This document shows positions 36,166-46,466 of a stretch of DNA of 64,000 nt, one piece after another (the first letter of the stretch is position 1; each line of letters starts with the position of its first letter). The position numbers and the translations under genes were made by a program. The notes beneath the pieces were generated by a model. That model was not told the DNA's origin, searched no databases, and saw only the letters and a program-made list of their open reading frames with translations. This DNA comes from Streptococcus gallolyticus (GTDB lineage Bacteria > Bacillota > Bacilli > Lactobacillales > Streptococcaceae): positions 124,001 through 188,000 of the forward strand of contig JAIMFC010000004.1 in NCBI GenBank assembly GCA_019794795.1. Reading direction: 5' to 3'.

Positions 36166-36930
36166 ATGACTGATAATACTTCGCAGAAAGAATATCTAAA
36201 GGTAGAAAACGAATCTCGTCAACCGAGTTTAGAAGACTTTTATAAGTGGTTTGAGTCTAACAGAGAAGAACTCTTGGCTGCTGCACAGTATAACCAAGAA
36301 ATTAATAGTAAACTAAGGGAAGAATTTATTGAAGAATGGCCTCTTGAGAGGCTACAAACAATGACGATTGATGAATATGTTATTGGCAAAAGGAGTCAGA
36401 ATCAATCGCTCTGCTATTTAATCGAACAAGGAAAATATAAACATCTCTACATAGGGATTGGTGGTGGAGCAGCTTCAAAATTCGGCATCTACTGGAGCAA
36501 AAAGAAAAATGCCTATGTTGACCATAGGAACCAAGTGATTTCTGAAGAGCAAATAAAAGAGAAGTTTACTAATCTAAAAAATGATTTGTACGAAATTATT
36601 TCAGCTGGAATTTCCTTTGATTTTGATAATTCAGTTTTTGATACTCGTAACACAAGAAATTCTTTTTTTACACGTAGTGCTATGATTATCAAACTTCTTT
36701 GTATCTACTCAGGTGGCGAACCATTTTTTGGTGTCAATATTAACAGCTATCAAAAAGAATTTTGGAGCAAGTTATTGCCATTGCCAACCCAAGGAGGAGT
36801 TTATAGGCAGAATCATGAACTTGTTGAAATCATTCAAAATAAATATCCTGAGTTAAACGGTTCTATTCTTGGTGGAACTTTACACCAATATTTCCGGGAA
36901 TACATTGAGGAAAAGAAGTTGATGGCATAG
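36166..36930 (+). CDS. McrB-associated N-terminal (recognition-like) domain as a separate protein
   Basis: 254 residues, no membrane segment. The segments EEWPLERLQTMTIDEYVIG (about 54-72), SLCYLIEQGKYKHLYIGIGG and GAASKFGIYW resemble a domain I recall fused in front of the AAA+ part of some McrB-like proteins, where the N-terminus recognises DNA or another trigger. Here it ends five bases before the ATPase gene, in another frame. The ATPase frame is open upstream to TGA 36906-36908 and would encode an acidic linker, so an ancestral fusion split by a shift is possible. TAAGGAG precedes ATG 36166, and a -10-like TTATACT lies near 36133. Family resemblance is from memory. Confidence 0.6.
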   Translation: MTDNTSQKEYLKVENESRQPSLEDFYKWFESNREELLAAAQYNQEINSKLREEFIEEWPLERLQTMTIDEYVIGKRSQNQSLCYLIEQGKYKHLYIGIGGGAASKFGIYWSKKKNAYVDHRNQVISEEQIKEKFTNLKNDLYEIISAGISFDFDNSVFDTRNTRNSFFTRSAMIIKLLCIYSGGEPFFGVNINSYQKEFWSKLLPLPTQGGVYRQNHELVEIIQNKYPELNGSILGGTLHQYFREYIEEKKLMA

Positions 36931-36935
36931 ACGAA

Positions 36936-38147
36936 ATGATAGAAGAGGAGAAGCAGCTGGGTGTGAAAAATAAATATGTCAATTATTTAGAAAAATCTTA
37001 TAACCTCATTTTCCGTGGTGCGCCTGGCACAGGGAAGACATATCTGGCAAAACAAATTGCGGCGACGATTGTTACTGATGGTAGAGTTGATACGTACGCA
37101 GAACTGTCTGATGAGGAAAAATCTCGGATTGGCTTTGTCCAATTTCATCCTAGCTACGATTACACAGATTTTGTGGAGGGCTTGAGACCGACTCCTTCTG
37201 TTGGTGGGAATATTGGTTTTGAGCTGAAGGATGGTGTATTTAAAGGTTTTTGCGATAGGGCAAGAAAAAATGTGGGAATTGGTGGTCAAGATAATTTTGA
37301 GCAAGCTTGGGATAATTATCTGGATTTTGTAAATACATCTGAAGAGAAAGAATATTTAACCAAAACCTCTTATTTGACCGTCAACAGTCGTCAAAATTTT
37401 TCGGTGAATTATGATAGTGGTGCTTCGGGATGGACATTGCCGCGTCAATACGTTTATAAATTGTATAAAAATAGAAATTATGATGAACAATCATATTATA
37501 AAAGTGGTGGAAAGACAGTATTAGAGACTCTGAAAATCCGCTTTGGTTTAGAAGACTACAAAGCACCGACTGACTTAAAAACAGATTGTAAATTTGTCTT
37601 TATCATCGACGAAATCAATCGTGGGGAAATTTCAAAAATCTTTGGGGAACTCTTCTTCTCACTTGATCCTGGCTACCGTGGGGAAGAAGGTGCTGTTTTG
37701 ACCCAGTATGCCAATTTGCATGAGGATCCAGAAGAGAAGTTTTATATTCCAGAAAATGTCTATATTATTGGCACCATGAATGACATTGATCGGTCTGTTG
37801 ATACTTTTGACTTTGCCATGCGTCGTCGTTTTAGGTTTATTGAAATCACAGCTGATGAGCGAACAGAAATGTTAGAAGGATTAGGAGATAAAAAAGAAGA
37901 AGCGATTAGTAGGATGACTTCTCTCAATCAAGCTATTTCTGAAGTGGAAGGTCTAAATAGTCATTATCATGTTGGTCCAGCTTATTTCCTAAAATTAAAA
38001 TCTATGAGTTTTGAGGAATTGTGGACAGACCAATTGGAACCACTTTTAGAAGATTATGTGAGAGGCTCATATAAGGAAGATGAGATAATGGCTCAACTTA
38101 GAAAAGCCTATTATCGTACTCCAATAGGAGTAGATGGCGATGAATAA
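36936..38147 (+). CDS. mcrB: McrB-family AAA+ NTPase of a type IV-like restriction system
   Basis: 403 residues. Walker A is GAPGTGKT (28-35), Walker B is VFIIDEINRGE (221-231), and the McrB signature is MNDIDRSVDTFDFAMRRRF (281-299) with the arginine-rich sensor. A roughly 100-residue insert (about 115-215) lies between the Walker boxes. McrB proteins form rings that hydrolyse GTP and drive DNA movement before McrC cuts. The usual N-terminal DNA-binding part is absent and probably supplied by the preceding gene. There is no clear ribosome site, so translation is likely coupled to that gene. Overlaps mcrC by 14 bases. Confidence 0.88.
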   Translation: MIEEEKQLGVKNKYVNYLEKSYNLIFRGAPGTGKTYLAKQIAATIVTDGRVDTYAELSDEEKSRIGFVQFHPSYDYTDFVEGLRPTPSVGGNIGFELKDGVFKGFCDRARKNVGIGGQDNFEQAWDNYLDFVNTSEEKEYLTKTSYLTVNSRQNFSVNYDSGASGWTLPRQYVYKLYKNRNYDEQSYYKSGGKTVLETLKIRFGLEDYKAPTDLKTDCKFVFIIDEINRGEISKIFGELFFSLDPGYRGEEGAVLTQYANLHEDPEEKFYIPENVYIIGTMNDIDRSVDTFDFAMRRRFRFIEITADERTEMLEGLGDKKEEAISRMTSLNQAISEVEGLNSHYHVGPAYFLKLKSMSFEELWTDQLEPLLEDYVRGSYKEDEIMAQLRKAYYRTPIGVDGDE

Positions 38148-39480
38148 GCTGATTCTTAAGGACAATGACTTTCAGATTGCAGCTGAAAAATTTGAAACCA
38201 TTCCTCATCTAACTCAAAAAATTGCAAATAAGACACTAGAAGAAATGAGTAAGGAAAATCTCTTTGTTTTTCCGGAAGTGGTAGCTGATTCTGATGATTT
38301 GATAAAAGAACAGATGGTTTTGCAATCTTTTAATACTTCCTATCGAACCAGTAATTTAATGGGATTTATCGGGTTTGATCAAGAAAAATTAACGATTCAA
38401 TCGCGTTTCTCAGAAGATAAAAAAGATTTCTTCTTTCAATATCTATTTTCTAAGGTCTTTGATTTTCCAAATTTAATGGACCTTACTACGACGGTTAATC
38501 AGGACTGCCAAGATGTTGACATGCTTTATTTTCTTTTCCCGTATTACTTAGAAAAGGCTATGCGTAAAGGACTTTATAAGACCTATGTGACCTATCAAAA
38601 AAATGATAGTCAATTAAAAGGTGTTGTTGAAGTGGCTCGGCATTTGCGTGAAAATAGTCCATTTCATGGGAATATTGCTTATAGACAGCGGGAGTTTTCA
38701 TCTGACAATACTCTCATGCAATTGGTTCGGCATACTATTGAAGCTATTCAGACCAAGTCTGCTGGTAGACTGATTTTGAAAAAGTGTTCTGCGTCAGTGA
38801 AAGCAATTATAGAAGCGACAGTGTCTTATCATCAGAGTCAGCGTCACCAAGTGATGTTAGCCAATCAGAAACAGCCCTTGCGACATGCCTATTTTCGCGA
38901 GTATAGGGAGTTGCAACGTTTGTGTCTGTTCATATTGCAAGGCGTAAAAAATACACTCGGCGATGGTCATCAAAAAATGTATGGAGTTTTGTTTGATGGC
39001 GCCTGGTTGTGGGAAGAATATGTGAATTTGTTGATAGGTGATTGTTTCTATCACCCAATGAATAAAAGTGGTAAAGAGGCTCAGCGCTTATTTACACCGA
39101 CAGCAGGCTTGATTTATCCGGATTTTATCAGTAAATCACCAGAGTTACGAATTGTAGCAGATGCTAAATATAAACGATTAGACACTATTAGAAGTCAAGA
39201 TTATTCTCAGGTATTGACATATATGTTTCGGTTTGATGCAAAAACGGGCTACTACCTTTATCCAGAAGAGGTTGAAAGAGAAAGTCAAACATTTTATTTA
39301 AACACGGGGTCAAGTTATGAGAAGAATGTGCGTGCGAGAACAGATATTTCGATTATCAAGTTAGGTTTACACATTCCAAGGGCAGCTACTTATGAGGAAT
39401 TTGTTAGCAAAATGAAACTATCAGAAGATAACTTCAGAGAAAGAATAGGGATAGCACAAGCAAACAAACAAACAGACTGA
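38134..39480 (+). CDS. mcrC: McrC-family nuclease subunit of the McrBC-like system
   Basis: 448 residues. N-terminal helical McrC domain that would touch the McrB ring; C-terminal PD-(D/E)XK nuclease with the pair IYPDFIS (Asp330) and VADAKYK (Asp343, Lys345). In McrBC this subunit stimulates the ring and cuts the DNA. ATG 38134 follows AATAGGAG; a second ATG six bases later is possible. It overlaps mcrB, is the last gene of the cassette and runs straight into a terminator. Modified-DNA targeting is inferred from the family. Confidence 0.88.
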   Translation: MAMNKLILKDNDFQIAAEKFETIPHLTQKIANKTLEEMSKENLFVFPEVVADSDDLIKEQMVLQSFNTSYRTSNLMGFIGFDQEKLTIQSRFSEDKKDFFFQYLFSKVFDFPNLMDLTTTVNQDCQDVDMLYFLFPYYLEKAMRKGLYKTYVTYQKNDSQLKGVVEVARHLRENSPFHGNIAYRQREFSSDNTLMQLVRHTIEAIQTKSAGRLILKKCSASVKAIIEATVSYHQSQRHQVMLANQKQPLRHAYFREYRELQRLCLFILQGVKNTLGDGHQKMYGVLFDGAWLWEEYVNLLIGDCFYHPMNKSGKEAQRLFTPTAGLIYPDFISKSPELRIVADAKYKRLDTIRSQDYSQVLTYMFRFDAKTGYYLYPEEVERESQTFYLNTGSSYEKNVRARTDISIIKLGLHIPRAATYEEFVSKMKLSEDNFRERIGIAQANKQTD

Positions 39481-39501
39481 TTGATTTCGGTCTGTTTTTC
39501 G
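39471..39501 (+). terminator. Terminator after mcrC
   Basis: Stem AACAGAC / GTCTGTT with a TTTTTC tail. The left arm overlaps the end of the coding region. Confidence 0.85.
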
Positions 39502-39581
39502 TATGTCCTTCCCACCTCTTCCTCGAAAAAATCCTCTCTTTATGATAAAATGAAAAGATAAAATACGACGAGAGAGAAGCT

Positions 39582-42500
39582 ATGTCTGATAAATTTCAAC
39601 TTTTATTGCAACAGATTGGAATGCCGCTTGATGGGATGACGTCAAGTGTTTTTTCGACTGGGAAAATTGAGCAGGTTTTGGTGCATAAGGTCAGCAAGAT
39701 TTGGGATTTTACTTTCCGTTTCGACCAGACCTTAGCCATAGCAGATTATCAGCATTTTAAGGCGCGCTTGGTCAATGAATTTTCTAAGACTGGTAATCAG
39801 GCTCGTTTTCAGATTGTGACTGAAAATCCTTCTTTTGAACAAGCAGTCTTGCAGGCTTACTATCAGGAAGCTTTTAGTGAGGAATTGTGTCAGAGTGCAG
39901 GATTTAAAGCTCTTTTTCAAGGTCTGGAAGTGGAATTTGAGGACGGGACATTGTATGTGAAGGGACCTGAAACCATTGATACGACTCACTTTCGGAAAAA
40001 TCATCTGCCAAATCTCCTGCAGCAATTTGAACGCTTTGGCTTTGCAGGCATCAAGCTCGATCTTCGAATTTGTCAAGAAATGACAGAAAGGTTGGAGGCA
40101 GATTTCCAAGCGCAAAATGAGCAAATCTACCAACAAGCTAATTTAGAAAATCTGGAAGCGCAAGAGCAGTTGGCACAAATGGCACCACCACCTGAAGCCG
40201 CACCGCAGTCTTCTTTCCAAGAATTCAAAAAATCTCGCCCTGCCAAGGTCAACTTGGACAAGGCAGAAATCACCCCTATGATTGAGGTGGAAACGGAAGA
40301 AAATCGGATTGTCTTTGAAGGTTTGGTTTTTGAAGCGGAGCACAAGGTAACGCGGACGGGGCGGGTCATCATCAATTTCAAGATGACAGACTACACTTCG
40401 TCATTTACCTTGCAAAAATGGGCCAAAAATGAAGAAGAAGCCCAGAAATTTGACATGGTTAAAAAAGGGAATTGGCTCCGTGTTCGAGGGAATGTGGAGA
40501 CCAACAATTTTACCCGTGACTTGACCATGAATGTGCAGGAAGTACAGGAAGTCAAGCGTGACATTCGCAAGGACCTCATGCCAGAGGACCAGAAGCGGAT
40601 TGAGTTTCACGCCCACACCAATATGTCTACTATGGATGCTCTGCCACCAGTTGAAGACTTGGTAGCGCGTGCCGCTAAGTGGGGGCATAAGGCGGTAGCT
40701 ATTACCGACCACGGGAATGTTCAGTCCTTCCCACATGGCTATCATGCAGCGCGCAAGGCAGGAATTAAGCCCATTTTTGGCTTGGAGGCCAATGTCGTTG
40801 AAGATAGTGTTCCGATTGTCTATAATGAAGCGGATGTAGACTTGAAAGAAGCTACTTATGTAGTCTTCGACGTGGAGACGACAGGACTTTCAGCGGTTTA
40901 CAATGACCTGATTCAGATTGCGGCTTCTAAGATGCACAAGGGAAATGTTATTGCAGAATTTGATGAATTTATCAATCCAGGTCATCCCCTATCCGCCTTT
41001 ACGACAGATTTGACGGGGATTACAGATGAGCATGTCCGTAATGCTCGTCCTTTGGAGCAGGTGCTCCAGTCCTTCCAAGAGTTTTGTGAGGGAACAGTCT
41101 TGGTTGCCCACAATGCCAGCTTTGACGTGGGCTTTATGAATGCCAACTATGAGCGTCATGGCTTGTCGCAGATTAGCCAGCCGGTGATTGATACGCTGGA
41201 ATTTGCCCGCAATCTTTACCCTGAATACAAGCGACATGGTTTGGGACCTTTGACCAAACGCTTTGGGGTTGCCTTGGAGCACCACCACATGGCCAATTAC
41301 GATGCGGAAGCAACAGGTCGCCTGCTCTTCATTTTCCTTAATGAAACCTATGAAAAACACGGTCTCTTCAACCTCAATCAACTTAATACTAGTCTGATTG
41401 CAGAGGATTCCTATAAAAAGGCCCGTGTCAAACATGCTACGCTTTATGTGACCAATCAAACAGGCTTGAAAAATATGTTTAAGCTAGTTTCTTTGTCCAA
41501 TACCAAGTATTTTGAAGGGGTCCCTCGGATTCCACGGACGGTACTTGATGCTCACCGTGAGGGCTTGATTTTAGGAACAGCCTGTCAAGAAGGGGAAGTT
41601 TTTGATGTTCTGGTGTCTAAAGGTCTGGATGAAGCGGTCAAAACAGCAGCCTATTATGACTTTATCGAGGTCATGCCACCAGCTCTTTATGAACCACTCA
41701 TTGCTCGGGAACAATTCAAGAACATGGATGAAATCCATGAATTGATTAAAAACTTGATTGAAGTAGGGCGTCGTGCCAACTTGCCTGTCCTTGCGACGGG
41801 AAATGTGCATTATATTGATCCAGAAGAAGAAATTTACCGTGAAATTATCGTGCGAGCTCAGGGGCAAGGAGCTATGATTAACCGTCCAATCGGTCATGGA
41901 GAAGCTGCTCAGCCAGCTCCATTGCCCAAAGCTCATTTCCGTACTACTAATGAAATGCTAGATGAATTTGCCTTCTTAGGTGACAATCTAGCGCGTGAGA
42001 TTGTCATCACTAATCCAAATCTCATGCTGGAGCGCTTCGAAGAAGTGGAAGTGGTCAAGCGCGATCTCTACACGCCCTATATTGAAAAGGCTGAGGAGAC
42101 GGTTGCTGAATTGACCTATAAAAAGGCCTTTGAAATCTACGGAAATCCACTGCCAGATATCATTGACCGACGGATTGAAAAAGAATTGACCTCTATCTTG
42201 GGGAATGGCTTTGCCGTGATTTACCTAGCCTCTCAGATGCTGGTGCACCGTTCCAATCAGCGGGGTTATCTGGTTGGTTCGCGGGGGTCTGTCGGCTCTA
42301 GTTTTGTAGCGACCATGATCGGGATTACAGAAGTTAATCCCATGCCGCCGCACTATGTTTGTCCGAGTTGCCAGTACAGTGAGTTCATCACGGACGGTTC
42401 CTATGGTTCGGGCTTTGATATGCCCGACAAGGACTGCCCAGAATGTGGTCACAAGTTAGCGAAAAATGGCCAGGACATTCCCTTTGAGACCTTCCTTGGG

Positions 42501-43976
42501 TTCGACGGGGACAAGGTTCCCGATATCGACTTGAACTTCTCAGGTGAAGATCAGCCGTCTGCTCACTTGGATGTTCGGGATATTTTTGGGGAACAATACG
42601 CCTTTCGTGCAGGGACTGTGGGTACGGTTGCGGCCAAAACGGCCTATGGATTTGTCCGAGGGTACGAGCGGGATTATGGGAAGTTCTACCGTGATGTAGA
42701 GGTGGAACGCTTAGCGGCTGGCGCCGCAGGCGTTAAGCGAAATACAGGCCAGCACCCTGGTGGTATCGTTGTTATTCCTGACTACATGGATGTTTATGAC
42801 TTTACACCGGTCCAGTATCCAGCAGATGACCTTGAGGCTGCTTGGCAGACCACTCACTTTAACTTCCACGATATCGATGAAAACGTCCTAAAACTCGATG
42901 TTCTGGGTCATGATGACCCGACCATGGTTCGGAAGTTGCAGGACTTATCAGGGATTGATCCCAATACTATTCCTGCCGATGACAAGGGGGTTATGGCGCT
43001 CTTTTCTGGGACAGAGATTCTTGGAGTTACGCCAGAACAGATTGGCACACCGACAGGTATGTTGGGGATTCCAGAGTTTGGGACCACCTTCGTACGGGGC
43101 ATGGTGGAAGAGACGCGTCCGACGACTTTTGCGGAGCTCTTACAGTTATCAGGTCTTTCACACGGTACCGACGTTTGGCTTGGAAATGCCCAAGATTTGA
43201 TCAAGGCAGGTATTGCGGACCTGTCTACGGTAATCGGTTGTCGGGATGATATCATGGTTTACCTCATGCATGCAGGCTTGGAACCTAAGATGGCCTTTAC
43301 TATCATGGAACGGGTGCGTAAGGGGGCTTGGCTTAAGATTTCTGAAGAAGAGCGCAACGGCTATATTCAGGCTATGAAGGAAAATAATGTCCCTGACTGG
43401 TACATTGAATCCTGTGGAAAAATCAAGTACATGTTCCCCAAAGCTCATGCGGCAGCCTATGTTATGATGGCCCTGCGCGTGGCCTATTTCAAGGTTCACC
43501 ACCCACTTTATTACTACTGTGCCTATTTTTCAATCCGCGCTAAAGCTTTTGACTTGGCGACCATGTCGGGTGGATTGGACAAGGTCAAGGCTAAACTCAA
43601 GGAAATCGCAGATAAGCGCCAGCGCAATGAAGCTTCCAATGTAGAAATTGACCTCTATACCACTTTGGAAATTGTCAATGAAATGTTGGAACGAGGATTC
43701 AAGTTTGGAAAATTGGACCTCTACAATTCAGACGCCATTGACTTCAAGATCGAAGGGGATACGCTGATACCGCCATTTGTTGCCATGGATGGACTGGGTG
43801 AGAACGTTGCTAAGCAAGTTGTCGCAGCCCGCAAGGACGGAGAATTCTTGTCCAAGACAGAACTCCGCAAACGTGGTGGCCTCTCCTCAACACTGGTCGA
43901 AAAAATGGATGAAATGGGGATTTTAGGCAATATGCCAGAAGATAACCAACTCAGCCTTTTTGATGATCTCTTTTAA
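39582..43976 (+). CDS. polC: DNA polymerase III alpha subunit, PolC type
   Basis: Main replicative polymerase of low-GC Gram-positives, 1464 residues, usual length. Order: N-terminal domain, OB fold (about 240-320), split PHP domain ([16 protein letters not shown]; later [17 protein letters not shown]), the proofreading exonuclease inserted in it ([19 protein letters not shown] near 430; [11 protein letters not shown]), then the polymerase core with a zinc module (CPSCQY..CPECG) and PDIDLNFSG, and the C-terminal LSLFDDL clamp-binding motif. Monocistronic, with its own terminator. Confidence 0.98.
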   Translation: MSDKFQLLLQQIGMPLDGMTSSVFSTGKIEQVLVHKVSKIWDFTFRFDQTLAIADYQHFKARLVNEFSKTGNQARFQIVTENPSFEQAVLQAYYQEAFSEELCQSAGFKALFQGLEVEFEDGTLYVKGPETIDTTHFRKNHLPNLLQQFERFGFAGIKLDLRICQEMTERLEADFQAQNEQIYQQANLENLEAQEQLAQMAPPPEAAPQSSFQEFKKSRPAKVNLDKAEITPMIEVETEENRIVFEGLVFEAEHKVTRTGRVIINFKMTDYTSSFTLQKWAKNEEEAQKFDMVKKGNWLRVRGNVETNNFTRDLTMNVQEVQEVKRDIRKDLMPEDQKRIEFHAHTNMSTMDALPPVEDLVARAAKWGHKAVAITDHGNVQSFPHGYHAARKAGIKPIFGLEANVVEDSVPIVYNEADVDLKEATYVVFDVETTGLSAVYNDLIQIAASKMHKGNVIAEFDEFINPGHPLSAFTTDLTGITDEHVRNARPLEQVLQSFQEFCEGTVLVAHNASFDVGFMNANYERHGLSQISQPVIDTLEFARNLYPEYKRHGLGPLTKRFGVALEHHHMANYDAEATGRLLFIFLNETYEKHGLFNLNQLNTSLIAEDSYKKARVKHATLYVTNQTGLKNMFKLVSLSNTKYFEGVPRIPRTVLDAHREGLILGTACQEGEVFDVLVSKGLDEAVKTAAYYDFIEVMPPALYEPLIAREQFKNMDEIHELIKNLIEVGRRANLPVLATGNVHYIDPEEEIYREIIVRAQGQGAMINRPIGHGEAAQPAPLPKAHFRTTNEMLDEFAFLGDNLAREIVITNPNLMLERFEEVEVVKRDLYTPYIEKAEETVAELTYKKAFEIYGNPLPDIIDRRIEKELTSILGNGFAVIYLASQMLVHRSNQRGYLVGSRGSVGSSFVATMIGITEVNPMPPHYVCPSCQYSEFITDGSYGSGFDMPDKDCPECGHKLAKNGQDIPFETFLGFDGDKVPDIDLNFSGEDQPSAHLDVRDIFGEQYAFRAGTVGTVAAKTAYGFVRGYERDYGKFYRDVEVERLAAGAAGVKRNTGQHPGGIVVIPDYMDVYDFTPVQYPADDLEAAWQTTHFNFHDIDENVLKLDVLGHDDPTMVRKLQDLSGIDPNTIPADDKGVMALFSGTEILGVTPEQIGTPTGMLGIPEFGTTFVRGMVEETRPTTFAELLQLSGLSHGTDVWLGNAQDLIKAGIADLSTVIGCRDDIMVYLMHAGLEPKMAFTIMERVRKGAWLKISEEERNGYIQAMKENNVPDWYIESCGKIKYMFPKAHAAAYVMMALRVAYFKVHHPLYYYCAYFSIRAKAFDLATMSGGLDKVKAKLKEIADKRQRNEASNVEIDLYTTLEIVNEMLERGFKFGKLDLYNSDAIDFKIEGDTLIPPFVAMDGLGENVAKQVVAARKDGEFLSKTELRKRGGLSSTLVEKMDEMGILGNMPEDNQLSLFDDLF

Positions 43977-44021
43977 AAAATGGCCGACTGCCTAACTCTC
44001 TTGTAAGGTACGAAAGAGTGT

Positions 44022-44042
44022 AACAGCCGAGCTGTTTTTTCT
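44022..44042 (+). terminator. Terminator after polC
   Basis: Stem AACAGC-CGA-GCTGTT with a run of Ts. Confidence 0.8.
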
Positions 44043-44105
44043 TGTTTTTATAATTGTGTCTGTGATATAATACAATAAAAGAAAGCGGATACAACAAAAA
44101 GTTTC

Positions 44106-44438
44106 ATGGAATTATTAGTAGAATTTGTCGGGATGATATTTTATGAATTTACAGACTTGGTTACGACGAAAGAAGTTGTAGAAGGCGCTCCCTATCGTCA
44201 CTTTTACTTTTGGATGAGCTGGCTTAGTTTTTTCTTCAATTTTGCAGTTGCTCTCCTACTTGCTTTTGTTTGTTCTGTTCTCACTTACCAGATTTACTCG
44301 AGTCAGACTTCTCTCTTTCATCATGTATCGGTCGTTCTATTATTCTTGCTGTTCTTGTTTACAAGCTATCGTAGTCTACGTATTGGTGCTAGTTGCATTC
44401 GATTCATTCCTATTTACTTTTCAAGGGAGGTAAAATGA
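44106..44438 (+). CDS. Small membrane protein 1 of a three-gene cluster
   Basis: 110 residues, not recognised. Two hydrophobic helices (about 41-66 and 77-90) and a more polar start. A -10 box TATAAT lies at 44066-44071; the ribosome site is weak. The stop overlaps the start of the next gene (ATGA), so the two are coupled. It is followed by two more small membrane proteins. No homology can be stated. Confidence 0.6.
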   Translation: MELLVEFVGMIFYEFTDLVTTKEVVEGAPYRHFYFWMSWLSFFFNFAVALLLAFVCSVLTYQIYSSQTSLFHHVSVVLLFLLFLFTSYRSLRIGASCIRFIPIYFSREVK

Positions 44439-44776
44439 TGTCTAAGTTTCCTCGAATCACACTCTCTCATCTTTGTTGGGTTGCGATTTCTGTAATTTTT
44501 GTTCTTTTGATTATCATTGATAAGTTTGCTTGGCAGACGCTGGCCTACTACTTTTATCTGATGTTAGTGGTATATCTTGTGTCTCGATTTAACCAATTCT
44601 TGCAGGATATGGATGTTTATCGACGGAGATTTTGGACCTTTGCCTTGGTTCTACTCTTGTTTTGGTTGCCTTTTTTGGTGACAGATGGTTTTGTTGGAAC
44701 GGCATGGATTGAGATGGGGACTTTTATCAGTTTTGGTCTGTGGTGTTTTGTAGAATTTTTCAGAAGTGGAGATTAG
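44435..44776 (+). CDS. Small membrane protein 2 of a three-gene cluster
   Basis: 113 residues from ATG 44435, next to AAGGGAGG; an earlier in-frame ATG lies inside the previous gene. Four hydrophobic stretches (about 10-27, 33-48, 63-80, 87-106) suggest a four-helix membrane protein. Not recognised. It overlaps the first gene by four bases and is directly followed by the third. Confidence 0.65.
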   Translation: MMSKFPRITLSHLCWVAISVIFVLLIIIDKFAWQTLAYYFYLMLVVYLVSRFNQFLQDMDVYRRRFWTFALVLLLFWLPFLVTDGFVGTAWIEMGTFISFGLWCFVEFFRSGD

Positions 44777-44777
44777 T

Positions 44778-45089
44778 ATGGCAATTCAAGATCTGACTGT
44801 TCTTTTGGTACCAGTAATCATCTGGCTGATTGGTTGGAAGTCCAAAGATCGTCGTTTTAGCAAGTTTCTCTATTATCTAAGCTGGATTGGTCTTTTCTAT
44901 CTCGTTGTTATGTGGCTATTTCTAACGGTTATTACCATACTTTTGGTCAATCTTTTAGTGTCAAAATTTAGTTTAGCTATGCTTGGCATGTGGTTCTTCT
45001 TAGCAGCTCTGTGCCTTGGTGATGGCTTCGTAAATGTTTGCCTCTGGCGAAAAATGTGTCTGAGAAGACGAAAATGGAAGAATAGTTGA
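44778..45089 (+). CDS. Small membrane protein 3 of a three-gene cluster
   Basis: 103 residues from ATG 44778, behind AAGTGGAG; a GTG 12 bases earlier overlaps this site. Hydrophobic helices at about 5-18, 32-56 and 60-86, then a very basic tail (CLWRKMCLRRRKWKNS). Not recognised. The stop is followed by a terminator. The three proteins are similar in size and topology and may form one membrane assembly; this is inference. Confidence 0.65.
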   Translation: MAIQDLTVLLVPVIIWLIGWKSKDRRFSKFLYYLSWIGLFYLVVMWLFLTVITILLVNLLVSKFSLAMLGMWFFLAALCLGDGFVNVCLWRKMCLRRRKWKNS

Positions 45090-45091
45090 AG

Positions 45092-45119
45092 GAAGAGGTG
45101 AACTTGTAGCCTCTTCTTT
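45092..45119 (+). terminator. Terminator after the small membrane protein cluster
   Basis: Stem GAAGAGG / CCTCTTC with an 11-base loop and T-rich tail. Confidence 0.75.
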
Positions 45120-45172
45120 ATTGTATCTAATTATGGTATAATGACTTTTGTATTATATTAAAGGAGATTCCC

Positions 45173-46414
45173 ATGGTATTACCAAATTTCAAAGAAAATC
45201 TTGCAAAATATGCTAAGTTGCTCGTATCTACGGGTATCAATGTTCAAGAAGGGGACACTGTTGTGCTTCGTATTAGTGTTGATCAAGCTGAATTGGCTCG
45301 TCTTTTGGTCAAAGAGGCCTATGCTCTCGGCGCTAAGGAAGTCTTGGTTCAATGGAATGATGACTTCATTACTCGCCAAAACTACCTCAACATTCCGACT
45401 GAGCGTTTGGAAAATGTGCCAGATTACAAGATTGCAGAGATGAATTATTGGCTAGATAACAAAGCTAGTCGTTTGGTTATTTTGTCAGAAGATCCAGCAG
45501 CTCTTGATGGCGTTGATCCTGAGAAATTATCAAAAGCTGCGCGGGCAGCCAGCATCGCTTTGAAACCACTTCGTATTGCAACCCAAGCTAACAAAGTTAG
45601 CTGGACCTTGGCTGCTGCATCAGGATCTGCCTGGGCACAAAAAGTTTTCCCTCAAGCTGCAAGCGAAGAAGAGGCTATGGACCTCCTTTGGGACCAAATT
45701 TTCAAAACTTGTCGTATCTATGAAGAAGACCCAATCCAAGCTTGGGCTGAGCACGAAGACCGTCTTAATGCCAAAGCAAAAGTCTTGAATGATGAGCAGT
45801 TTGTAAAATTGCATTACACAGCACCAGGTACAGACTTGACACTTGGCTTACCAAAACACCATTCATGGGAAGCAGCTGGTAGCTACAATGCTCAAGGCGA
45901 GCACTTCATCGCCAATATGCCAACAGAAGAAGTCTTCACTGCACCAGATTTCCGTGTAGCAGACGGTTATGTGACTTCTACAAAACCACTCAGCTATAAC
46001 GGCAACATCATCGAAGGCATTAAAGTAACCTTCAAAGACGGTGAGATTGTGGATGTTTCTGCTGAAAAAGGCGACGAAGTCATGAAGAAATTGGTCTTTG
46101 ACAACAAAGGAGCTCGTGCTTTGGGAGAAGTAGCCTTGGTGCCAGATAAGAGTCCAATTTCACAATCAAATATTACCTTCTTTACAACCTTGTTTGATGA
46201 GAATGCCTCAAACCACTTGGCAATCGGCGCAGCCTACGCTTTCTGTGTGGAAGGTGGAACTGAAATGTCAGAAGAAGAGTTGGAAGCAATCGGTCTCAAC
46301 CGTTCAGACGTTCACGTGGACTTCATGATTGGATCAGACCAAATGGATATCGACGGTATCCGCGAAGACGGAACTGTTGTGCCAATCTTCCGTAAAGGCG
46401 ATTGGGCGATTTAA
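45173..46414 (+). CDS. pepS: Aminopeptidase PepS (M29 family)
   Basis: Metal-dependent aminopeptidase of 413 residues, family M29. The N-terminal domain binds peptide ends (NVQEGDTVVLRISVDQAELA). The metal site uses residues in the C-terminal half, seen as EVALVPDKSPISQS, NASNHLAIGAAYAF and SDVHVDFMIGSDQMDIDG. Lactic acid bacteria use such enzymes to free amino acids from peptides. -10 box TATAAT at 45137-45142 and AAAGGAG before ATG 45173. Single gene with a terminator. Confidence 0.93.
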   Translation: MVLPNFKENLAKYAKLLVSTGINVQEGDTVVLRISVDQAELARLLVKEAYALGAKEVLVQWNDDFITRQNYLNIPTERLENVPDYKIAEMNYWLDNKASRLVILSEDPAALDGVDPEKLSKAARAASIALKPLRIATQANKVSWTLAAASGSAWAQKVFPQAASEEEAMDLLWDQIFKTCRIYEEDPIQAWAEHEDRLNAKAKVLNDEQFVKLHYTAPGTDLTLGLPKHHSWEAAGSYNAQGEHFIANMPTEEVFTAPDFRVADGYVTSTKPLSYNGNIIEGIKVTFKDGEIVDVSAEKGDEVMKKLVFDNKGARALGEVALVPDKSPISQSNITFFTTLFDENASNHLAIGAAYAFCVEGGTEMSEEELEAIGLNRSDVHVDFMIGSDQMDIDGIREDGTVVPIFRKGDWAI

Positions 46415-46420
46415 TCACCA

Positions 46421-46446
46421 AGCAGATGGATTTCCGTCTGCTTTTT
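46421..46446 (+). terminator. Terminator after pepS
   Basis: Stem AGCAGATGG / CCGTCTGCT with Ts. Confidence 0.75.
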
Positions 46447-46466
46447 CTGCATAGATAGGAGTCAAT

